NCBI GenBank assembly: GCA_963920525.1
Contig: OY986435.1
Location: forward strand, 227,929,293-227,993,292
Reading direction: 5' to 3'
Origin: Dichetophora obliterata
Taxonomy: Eukaryota > Arthropoda > Insecta > Diptera > Sciomyzidae
DNA length: 64,000 nt
The notes beneath the pieces are model-generated. The model saw nothing but the letters and a program-made list of their open reading frames with translations, was not told where the DNA came from and did not search any database. A program made the translations under genes and the position numbers. Positions 22,601-34,600 of the stretch are shown here, in pieces (the first letter of the stretch is position 1; each line of letters begins with the position of its first letter).

Positions 22601-25600
22601 AAATTTCTGTTCGGTTGGGGTTTGTACCACGGTTATTTAGCTTATGGGCCACACATTTCCTTATATTCGGTAATTGTTCGAAAAACCAGTCTGAACGATT
22701 TCAGTTGTAAATTTTTTAAACTCAACTAAAACTTTGTACCTTCTACGAATAATGAGTACGATCAACGTTCGAATGAATTTTTTTAGTAAATTCTACGAAT
22801 GTAATAAAAGAAAATACGAAGTTATTGCTACTGGAAATTGACGAATGTTAAGGAATGATATCCCTTATTAGTCGAAGATAATTTTTCGTAGCGACAGATA
22901 GCAAGGCGCATTTAATTCAATAACGGATCTAAACTTTGACGATATGCAAATTTATGTTTGAAAGTCATTGTAAACAAGTAGAAGACAAAGTAAATACATT
23001 TTATAAAAAATTAATGTTTTCCCAAAAGTCGGCTCCTTTTTCTATCATAAATATGATTTAATTTGGATTTTTTTTAATTTTTCCTAAACTTAATAAAATG
23101 ACAAACAATTATGCAGCATTTAAATTTAAGAAAGTTGCAGCGATCTAGGCGAGAGCAAAGTTTCCAATTCAAAAGCGAAAGAAAAAATTAGGAAATTTAA
23201 TAAAGTAGGCCAATTTTGGATCAAGGACTAATATATGAAAAAAATCTTATATCATATTAAGCAAACGATTTTACATTAGAATTTATTATATTTAAAAGTT
23301 TTTTATATAATAAACGTAAATAAGAAACTCGATTTGAAACAACCATTTTTTACTTCTTAAAAATTCACGTTATTTTTTTGGCGCCCACCCAGTTTCAGAA
23401 TTTTCTGGACTTTTTTTGCGTCACGTACTTATATTAAACCAGGATACATAATCAAGCCTTGCAGGGAGGTTCTGGAATATGTTAAGAAAATGTATGAAAC
23501 CCAAAACAAATCTAATATACATGTACCTCTTTATTTATTTATTCATACGTTTTGAATTAAAAAATTTTTTTTTTTAAATTATCAGATAATAGGTATGTTT
23601 CCGTACACTCGATTGTAGGAACTTGCAAGCTGCTAATACTGATTCATGTTAGAAAAAGAAATAAGTATATTGGTGTCAATGCAGTGTGAGATCCGGTGAA
23701 AAAGATCTCCCTTAGCATGCGGGGAACATTTCGAGAATAGCGACAACTCAAATTTTTAGTTTTTCGAATGATATGGATTTTGACCTCCTAAATCCAAATC
23801 TGAAAAATTTCAGTCTGGTCGAAATTGGTTTAGGAGTTAAAGGCTTCCAAAGTTAAAAAACGGCCTAAAAATTTAGTTTATTTTTTTCAGTTTTACAAAA
23901 AAAAAATATTGTTTAATATTAGGACATTTTTGTATACTTATTTTAAAAGTTGAAAACCTGGGGGCTCAATAGTAATTAATGCGATTTCATTTAAGGATAT
24001 AGGCCTCACATTTAATTAATTAAACTTTTGCTTAAGCAAAAAATTACTGAAATGTATTACATGAAAAAAAATTAAATACAATTTTTAAATATTTCGGACA
24101 TGATACAAGAAAGATTTTTACATTATCTTTAAAATTATTAGATTTTCTTATGTGTAAAAGCGTGTGTCAACCGGTGTAGTGTGCACATAATGTTTACAAA
24201 ATTAATACCAAAAATCCGAGTAAATAGCATTATATAGGTTACATTATGTTTAGGTTCATTCTAGATTCCTTTACGCCTTTTCCCCCCTAGAATTAATCCT
24301 GCAGACGCCCATGCTGTTGTCTATTAATGTTTTCAACTGTTGTACGCTAAAAAACCATTTAAGATCTTACTGTACTAATTTTTAATTTAAATAAAATAAA
24401 TCGCAATCTTGCTTTCAATGAAGCTTACCTTATAGGCCTTTATGGGCCTTATAGTCATTTGAATGTCGACTCTATTTAGTGTAAGCTTTTTGACAGCAAA
24501 TTCTATAGAAATGGTGTCAGAAAAGCTCACTCTAAATTTAGAGTAGGCATTAAATCCACTATTAGTAAGGCCCAATAAGTTTCTGTATATGCAATTGTTT
24601 TATTTTCTCAACCGAATAAACTCTCGAGGAGAATAGTAAATATTTTTGGTCTTTTATTAATAATAAAAGGAAATCGAACTTTCTACCAAGCTCCATGTTT
24701 TATCTAGATTCCTCTTCTGATAATTAGTTTATTCCAACGTTTGTTATTCTGGTCCTGTACAGTTTAGTTGACCCATGGATTCCGTCCTTGACCTTGGTGA
24801 TCTCTCATTCTCAATTGAAGGTATTGATTCTGTTTAATCTAGTATTTTGCTTTAAAAAATGTACCCGATCTTTGGCGTCACCCCTCTTCTTTCTATTTAG
24901 AAAATCCTTAACTAGTGGTAGATTTGTAGACATTTGGAAGCATTCCCACATTGTTCCTATTCACAAATCTGGTTCCAAACAGAATATAAAAATTTTAAAC
25001 CTATTTGTAAACTTTCAGCTATACCTAAAGTCTTCGATAAGATCATATATGATAAAATGTCTTCTCATGTCAAAAATATTTTATTTCCAGACCAACATAG
25101 GTTCATTATAAGTTTAAACTAAGATGACAAATTTAGTATTCTTTAGCAATTGTATTATTACTAATTTCGAAGCTCAAAAACGAGCAATTAAACTCACTCA
25201 AATGGCGAGGAAAGATCTCTCCATTTTGATAGGCGTTATAACAGGACATTGTATTATAGGTAGGCATGCCCTTAGAATGGGGGTTCATGCGAATGACTTC
25301 TGCAGGACTGCAGGGATGAAGAAGAGGAGGAGTCGTTATCACATCTCCTCTGTTCATGCCCCGCTTTAGCCCGCAGAAGCCAGAAGCATCTAGGAAGCCT
25401 CTTTTTTGATGATCTTAGAGATCTTGAGGAGGTAGACGTTAAGCGTCTACTGCTTTTTATTATTAATTCAGGGTGGTTTCTTTGACCGGCCGCCACTTTA
25501 ACCTAACCGAACCTAACTTCGAAGCTGATTTCAATATCTTACCTGATTTTTACAAGGCATTTGATAAAGTTTCTCATAAGCATTTAATTTCTAACCTACT

Positions 25601-28600
25601 ATTTAAAAATGTATTTTTTTTATTCTCTTCAAAATATATTAATAAACATATAATAAACATATCTTCATATGAAATAAAACAAGCCGTAGGTTACAAAAAT
25701 TCAAAATTAACTTTTTGACTGATTATACACCTTATCAAAATACATGTTTCGCAAAATTTTACACTTCTACAACTTAAAACGACGTTTTTATTCACAAAGT
25801 TCTCAAAGCCCTAAGCTTAAGCGCAACTTACAATTTAGAAAGCTTTTTGCTTCTCTCTTAAAATTTTTAAATTTAAAATTACGCATTTTTTGATATAATG
25901 TGAAGATATATAAAAAATTGTCACCGCCTAGGGGGGAGTAAGTGCTTCATGCGAGAAATTTAGTAGAACGTCTTTATTATAAGTTATAGTTTGTTAAATG
26001 TTTTTATTTTGATGCAGACAAGAGTAATTAAATATTTACTGATTAAACATTAACACAAATGTATTGTAGCTATGGCTTTCATGTCGGTGACAATTATTTT
26101 TGACACTTGTTTCCTTTGCCTTGCTTCTATTGCTACTCTCACTTCAGTTGTATTTTTTGCTTATAAAATAAAAATACATTTCGTTATCTTATCAAAATTA
26201 TCTAAAAATTCAAAAAGATTATAATTAGTTTTGGTCTTATAAATATTATAAGTTTCTTATCGGAACTTTGAAAACAAAACATTTTTATCTATGTATATTG
26301 ATTTTAAATTGCAGTAGGATCACATGCCGAATTAATTGAAGGTACCTCCATCACTGAAGAATCTGAACAATCTGTTGAACGGTTTCTACGCAAAACTTTA
26401 CAACCTTGCTTTGATGCCATACCACCAACTACCCAAACACACTACAATCAATATCAACAACAACAACCGCAACAACAGCCAACTCCAACAATAGAAATAA
26501 CAAGCAGTAGTAACATGCATTCTATGACTAAACAGCAACAGCCTGATATCATGATTGAACCGTTGCTTTCAACTGCTCCCAAAACAGATGACACGCTAAG
26601 CGTTGGTTCGGACAAATCGCATGCATCAACTACACACTCAAATAATCGAAAAGTCTTAATTATGCGCCATGGAGAACGTGTGGACTTTACCTTTGGCACC
26701 TGGATACCATATTGTTTTGATGAATTCAATAATTATGTGCGCAAAGATTTAAATATGCCAAAATCGCTGCCAAGAAGGTTTGCAATTAGCTAATTTTTTA
26801 TTTTTTAAGGCTACGCACTTAAGTTATTTTGATATTTATTAAATGTAGAAAAAACTGCCCAGAAGGTTGGCTAAACGATTCACCGTTGACCAATATTGGG
26901 CTCTATCAGGCGAGACTTACGGGTGAGGCACTTCTTGATTCGGGTGTAAGAATCGATCATGTATTTTGTTCGCCTTCCTATCGTTGTGTGCAGACTTGCA
27001 CTAGCGCTTTAGAAGGTAAACATATCAAGACTTTGATTTATACAATTTTTTTAAAAACATTCAACATTTTTTAGGTCTTGGCCTAAAAGATGACTCTCAC
27101 AAACTTAAACTTGAGCCAGGCCTCTTCGAATGGATGGCTTGGTACCCTGATGGTGTACCTGACTGGTGTTCAAGTGTTGAGCTACTCGGTGCTGACTACA
27201 ATATAGATATGAACTATCAGCCGTTTATAAGCGCCGGCAATCTAAATGCCTGCATCAAAGAAACCTCAGAAGCTTTTTATACACGCAACTATGAAGTAAT
27301 GCGGCAAATAATCGAGTCAACAAGTAAGTCATCTTCTATAGAATAATAACGAATATTGAAGGGTTTTTTATTGTTTTATAATAAGACTAGCTGATATAGC
27401 CAGTGTTACTTGGTAGTTCGTATAAATCTATATATAAGCTAGCTGATCTACCCGGTGTTAATCGAGAAGTTATATATCTTTACCTCAAATTTTGTACCTT
27501 TTTTGTCATCGCCAAACATACTAAGGTCCTCAGATTCATCTAACACCTTAAATGTTTAAGGTAAATAATCTGCTATGAAAGAATTTTCAAAGTTATATTA
27601 GGTCACATAAACATTTTTTGTTAATGCAAAAGCAATATTAATGCTTCAAATTATGTCAGCAACTTTCTTTGCTTTATTACTTTATTACTGCTTTATTTCT
27701 TCAAAAACAACTTGATAAATTAAAATTGGCGCTGTTTACGTTTGGTTTGTTTTTGTGCTTGAAACTAGCTAGAAATCGTTTCCGTACTTTTGACACTATT
27801 CTCAAATTTCATTTTACTCTCTCAGCTTGAACTTTACTCGAATTTGACGGTTCTGGGAAATAACGCCCCTTGAAATAACGCCCAAAATGAAAAATTAAAT
27901 AAAGCCCAAAAGTTATCCATACACATTTGGGCATTATTTCATTGTAATTGAGCTTTATTTAATTTTTCTATTTTGGGCATTGCTTCATTGTTATTCTGAT
28001 ATAACTTTTTTTATGTGAACTATTTTGCATCAAAATGTTAGATCAATTTCAAATTCAATTCAGAAGTACTGTAGACAGCGAAGCCCGTGTTGGACTTGTT
28101 CCAACAGCGCTATTTTAAGTATAAAAAGGGTTATATCTTAAAAATTTGTCCATGGATTTTTATGTTTGATTCCTCGTTGAATAGATATTCGCTTAACCTT
28201 TCTTTTGATATCCTTGACAATGCTTAGTTTTATTGAAAAATTAAAAAAAAAAACGTTTTTAAGGCCAGTTTTACTAACTTTGGACCCCTATAACTTCTAA
28301 ACGACTTGAGAGCGACCTTTAATTTTTTCATTATTAGCTTTTTTTAGCTCCAAATACACATTTTGAAAAAAGCCATTTTAGCTAAAGGTAAAATGTTTCC
28401 AATTTTTTCCCAACAAGATTTTGGGTTTTATTTTATTTTCGGAGTAGGCCTTATTTAATTTTTTTTTGCTTTATTTTATTTTTGATTTTGGGCGTTATTT
28501 CGTTCTAGTAAGCCCAAAATATTTTGGGTCTTATTTCATTTTCAGTTTGGGCGTTTTTTTAATTTTTTGGGCTTTATTTAATTTGTATTTTGGGCGTTAT

Positions 28601-31600
28601 TTAATTTTTTATGCCCAACTTATTTTGGGCTTTATTTCATTTTTATTTTGGGCGTTATTTCACACATTGTCGAGTAAAATTCGAGCAAAGTTTAAGCTGA
28701 GTGAAATTAAATTTGAGAATAGTGTCAAAAGTACGGAAACGACTTCAAGCTATTTTCAAGCACAAAAACAGCTGATTACCTATCAAATGTAAACAGTGCC
28801 AATTTAAATTTTTTCATTTTTGTTTTTGAAGCAAGCAAATAAACTTGCCGAGATTATTTAAAGCATTTGCATTACATTTAATAATATTATTTAACATTAA
28901 ATATGTTATTTAACAATTTGTAAATTTATTTCTCACCCCACAACATAAGCAAACATAAGCAAACAAGAAATTTGGCATTTGATTGTTCTTTTTGATGCTT
29001 ATTCTTATTTATGCTGTTCTTATAATGCTGGAAGAAAATTTTCCAGCACACTTCGATCAACTTTCGAGCTCGAAAGAGCGATTTGATGCTTGTTTTTCTA
29101 GCTAATTTGGTTTAGATTTGGCTTGGTTTAGATGCCTTTTATTAGAAAAATTTCGTTTTCTATAGGAACATGCAACTTGCTTAAAATTTCCAAGAAATTG
29201 TCACCACAAAAACTTTCGTACCTAAAACTACGAATAATTTTGGAATAATTATAATAAATAAAAAATAAAAATAATAATAAATATAAACCTTGGAATAATT
29301 TTCTTTGTAATTATTTCTTTTTGATGCCGTCCACGTTGGCACGCTCTTTCTGATTTTTTGTTCGAAAAATTAGTCTTATTTAAGGCAAATATTAATTTTT
29401 TAATATTTCAGAATTAATTGGTTTTTGTTTTGTATCAATTTATACATTCCTTATTAAGTTTATTTTGATTTATATCAGAGAACTGCACAAGCCTTCTTGA
29501 AGTCTATTTGAAGTACTTGCTTAAAATACAAGTTCAAGCTTGCTTCTATTTCAATAATCTAATCAATAGATTTTCTATTGCAATTACAGTAATCGTAATT
29601 GTAATTTGCGTGTATACCGATTACAGTAATCGTAATAATACTTTACTTACATTACAATTGCAGTAATCGTAATCGTTAATTTTTAAAGATTACGATTACT
29701 GTAATTGTTATTGGAAAGTAATTGTAATCGCAAAATACCCAGCTCCGCTTTCAAATACCCCTTTAAACACTGCCACAGCGACAACAGCGCCACCCACCGG
29801 GTCAAACTTTAGACCTAAACCATCTACAGACCCAGTCACACACACACACACACACACACACTCACCGAATTTCATCAAAATAGGCTCAGCCGTTTAGGAG
29901 GAGTTCACTGACAAAGCCATGTACAGAAGAATTTTATAAATAAAGATAGGCGTAGGCAAAACAGTTCGGTACCATTTTCTCCAGTGTTTCTCAACTGATT
30001 TGAATAATTTTTCTTTTAAATGAATAAGAGTAAGAAGAAGGGAGTGCATCGAATACTGTTTGTGACCTTTGATGTGAAATATGAGCTTTCAAAGAGAATT
30101 TCTAAGACAAAAGCTAAGTAATAAGTTTTAGGCATTGCTGAGATTTTGCTGAGTATGAAACTTGGGATGGTAAAATTTCTTATAAGCAGTAAATTTTTAA
30201 AAATTCCCGTTATTTTAACATGAAATTTATGACGATATCTCTAAAACTGTAGCTTTTCTCAGTATAACGTATTTTTGTATGAAAAGTCGTTGGTCAACAC
30301 TGAGCGGCAAACTGAAAATAGAAATAGAGTCCTTTTTTATCTCTTTCTATGCTCACCTGAAAACGTAAGCGATTTCATAACACAGTGTTGGTCGAAAGGT
30401 CACTGAAAATGTCGAATTTCGACCACTGGCGAACTCTAGTAATTGTTATTATCCTATATTTGCCTTTAATTTATTGAATTTTTCTTGAATAAAAAGATAT
30501 ATTAGTTCATTCACCATTTATAATTTAAGTTTGATAAATTTTATTTGGATACAAATTTAAAAAAATTTTAGTTTAAATAAATTTCTCATAATGCACACTG
30601 AGAAAACAAAAAATCAAAAAAGCACATTTTAAAAACGTTTAGTAAATTTAATATTTTTAAAAATATTTTACGCCATACAAAAATTAAAATGCATATTTTG
30701 AAAAAGAAAAGTAAAACGGACATTTTGAAAACAACTACGAATATTTTACTATGATAAAGTAGGGTAAAATGAATATTTTTTTAAAACATTTACGCCATAC
30801 AAAAATGAAAACGTACATGTTTAAATAGAAAAGTAAGACGAAACGTTTTTAGAACAACTACTAATTTTTTTTACTTTAATATAGTAGGTTAAAATTAATA
30901 TGTTTTTAAAAACATTTTACGCAATACAAAAATGAAAACGCACATTTTTAAAGAGAAAATTGAAACAAAACGTTGTTAAAACAACTACCAAATTTTTACC
31001 GAGACATAGTAAAATTAATATATCTATACTATTATATAAAATGAAACTTTTAAAAATGTAGCATGTTTGAGGCTGCCGGTAAACTCAAGAACCGCTGAAC
31101 GGATTTGGTAAAATTCAGCACATTTTCCCATTTCCTGCCTAAACAGTAATATATGGGTATTTCCACAGGAAAGTCTACCGTGACCAAAAAATTAAAACTT
31201 ATTAAAAACTTATTATTTTATGATATTATCTAAGAGAAACATTTTAATTTTATTAATTTAAGCAATTTGTACATAAAATTATTAACCATGATGATCACAT
31301 CGTCTGCACTGTTTCACAAATGTAGTTTTTCTTTTTCGTAAGTGTTTAGTAAATGTTTCATAAACATTTTTGTTTTATTAAAAATGGAAGGCATTGGCTA
31401 AAGATAATGAAAAAATGGTTGATGCAATTAAAGGAAAATATATTGAATTTGTTTTTAATTACCTAATTACATAATTACTTAACTACCTAATTACTTAATT
31501 ACCCAATTAAATTGCAATGGAAAAAACTGTCCCGTGCGACCTGTCCCGTGCGACCGAGCTTAATATTAAATTAAAAAATAAGTGTTAAATATTATTGGGT

Positions 31601-34600
31601 AAAATAAAAGCAATTTAAAAGAAGCACCAATGCACAATATCTATAAAATAAACTTTTTGAAATATTCCTTCAGACTTCGCTGAATTCGGCGCTTGAGTTG
31701 TTGTCCTCGAAAAAAACTTCCGTTTTTGTCCCGTGCGAACCCCGTTGTTTTTGGCAATTATTTTTAAAAGGAAAAATTACCGATAATCAACCTTAGCACC
31801 ACTTATAGAGCTTACTATGAGTTATAAGTTAAGACCATTATCAAAATATAAATCCGTGCTATTACTACTTTTTTTTCAATTTAACTGCGTACGACTGTCC
31901 CGTGCGACACCATGGAAATGCCCATATATCTAAAAATGATGTATGAACATATGAAAGATCTTCCCAATTCCAATAAAAAAGTCTAAGGTAACATGCATCT
32001 ATGATCAATGGTTTTGTCGTAAAATTGACATTTTAATAAAAATTAAATCATTTTCTTGCAAGCAGTTCATCTGTTGCTTGACTTTGATGCTGCTACTGCT
32101 TGCAGCTTTGGTGTCGTTCTTGTTGCGTGTGTATTTGAAGCATTAATTGAGTGTTGCTTTAGCTTTATGATTGTTTGTACAAATATTTAATAAGCCCAAC
32201 CTCAGTATATCGACCCCTTTGCGCAAATTTATAGTATGTGCCAAAAACCAACGTTTACAGGACCAATTTTTTCTAATTTTCTGTGCTTTAGCTTGCAATA
32301 TCAAAACCAAATAGTACATCCGCTTAGATAATTAACTTATTTACTATAAGGATGACAGCTTCAATATTTTTATTTTACCGGGTGATGCGTTGGGGAGTGT
32401 AGAACAAATTTGCATCAAAAAGTCAGTTTCGAAAAAATGGCACATACGATAATTTCGGGCAAAGGGGTCCATATATACTAATACCAAAATGTTGTAAAAG
32501 GAACCTAATTGTATTCTCTTTGTGTATTGTCAGTACGTGGTTTCAATTTCCATACAAATTTCGTATTCAAATTTGAAAATATGTTTACCTTTTTAATATA
32601 ACATACTTTTTTACATAACGTAAAAGTGGATCTGGATGAGCATAAATCAGGATGACTTTAAAATTGGAGTTTAATAACTTTAAAAATAATAGCAAAATTA
32701 ACCTAGCTATAAACAAAATAATTAAAATTTATTTTAAAGGACTTTGATCGAGTTTCTTATGATCAATTGTGCTGTGTGTGTGTGTATGTGTGTTATTAAA
32801 GGGCTGTACAATGATTCAAAAACTGGACCCTCAAGTTTTAAGCCGATTCTAAGGCTAATATCTATATTTTAGAAGATTTATTTAAAAAAAAAGTCTACTA
32901 AGCTTTACTTTTTAAATAATAAAAAAGCTACTGAAATGCAGATACGATAAAAGACATTTTGGAAAAAAAAAGAAATCATGCCAAGTACTTTATTTAGTAT
33001 CATATGTTTTTAGATTTTTCCATATACTGAAAAAAATAAAAAAGGTCTTGAATTCGAGTCAACGCGAACATTGTCCTATAATTAAACTTTTTTCCAATCG
33101 TTGTGAACCGAAGGACTTAAACGCTACGAGTTACTTAGGTTTGAGCTGGATCTACATACATGTTGTGATATTCGTTGTATTCTACATTAATTATAGGCCC
33201 GCTTTATGGTCTTGCCTGAGCATATTCAAGTTTATTAAAATCATCACAAATTTCCGCAATACAACTAATATGTTATTAATTTTACCTTTTAATTTTTTTT
33301 ATTAGCAAAACCTAGCTAATACAGAATAGGTATCTCCTGCGATTATTAAAAAATCATTTATTCAGAGATAAGAAAAGCTTAACCAAGCTTCATTTTTGAA
33401 ATAATAAAAAACCTATTGAAATGCAAAAAAAAAGTTTATTTTAGTTTTGTATATGTACTGGAAAAATGTAAAAACTTTTTGAATCCGAGTCAACGCGAAC
33501 ATTTCCTCGACGTTAAAATTGTTTTCTATCGTTGTAAGCCCAAGGATTTGTGCGCAACGAGTTACTTAGGTGTGAATTGGATTTACATTTAATTTTTGAT
33601 ATTCGTTGTATTTTTTATTAATAATATGTCATCAGTGCTTGGATTATAGCTAGTCTTCTTCAGTGGGTATCAGTTCATAATAGAAGTGCACTGCATTTTG
33701 GCTATGTCGGCAGTATAAAATTAATAGCGTTAAATTGCATGAATTACATTTTTATAAATGAATTAGTACATAGAACATAAATGATTTTTTAAAGTATCAT
33801 TTCATGTTGAATGCTCTAAATACCCATTATAATTCAATGTAAACGTAGCATAAAACGTGAACGTATGACCATGTAGTAAAAATTACTTGAAAGTTATTTT
33901 TACCAAATTTAAAACGCACAGCAAAAATAATATTTGTTCAGCCAAGCTCCTTTTTAAAACAAAAACAGTTGCGCCTTTTAAATATCTACATTATTGGCTC
34001 TATTTTGTCAAACGCACGCAATCACCTCACTTCGGGTTTTATTGTCTGGCAATTCCATTTCCATATAAATTAGAACAAATCCTCTCTCTCTCTCTCTCTC
34101 AAATTTACCTTTAAAATATATTGCCAGATAAAAAATCGAACGCAAGTAACTGCGTTCGTTTTACAAAATAAGGCCATTAATATTCTTGCGGGGAATTTCC
34201 ACACGTGTGTGTTAACACATCCAAGCTGACAGTGTTGTGATCGCAATATGGTTTAAAAAATTGATTGTGTTTGCAAATTTATGCTTACAATTAGTAGCAG
34301 TTAATTTTAATACCAGTTCAAAAAACGAAGCAAATGATTAACCATATTTGAACTCAAACCATTTAACAAAAAAGTTTCAACTATATACGAAAATAGGTAT
34401 AAAATAGTAGGTATACAAAAATACGTGCAATGACAATGGTATATTACGATAAACATAGGTTCATAACGTCATCTAGCTTTTGTATTTTGCAAATTTTGCA
34501 TTAAATCCACAAACGAAATTAGTTTATTGTAAAAGATCTTACAAATTTGTAAAAAAGTATGAATTTTCGATAACTTCTTCGATGAAATAACCATATAAAA

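Noticed and set aside
28466..28792. 108-codon frame rich in Phe/Leu/Tyr
   Set aside because: Translation of the foldback minisatellite TTTGGGCTTATTTCATT; the same holds for frames at 15,221-15,472.
32735..32775. LINE-like [12 protein letters not shown] motif
   Set aside because: Only about 12 residues long, with no neighbouring RT motifs.
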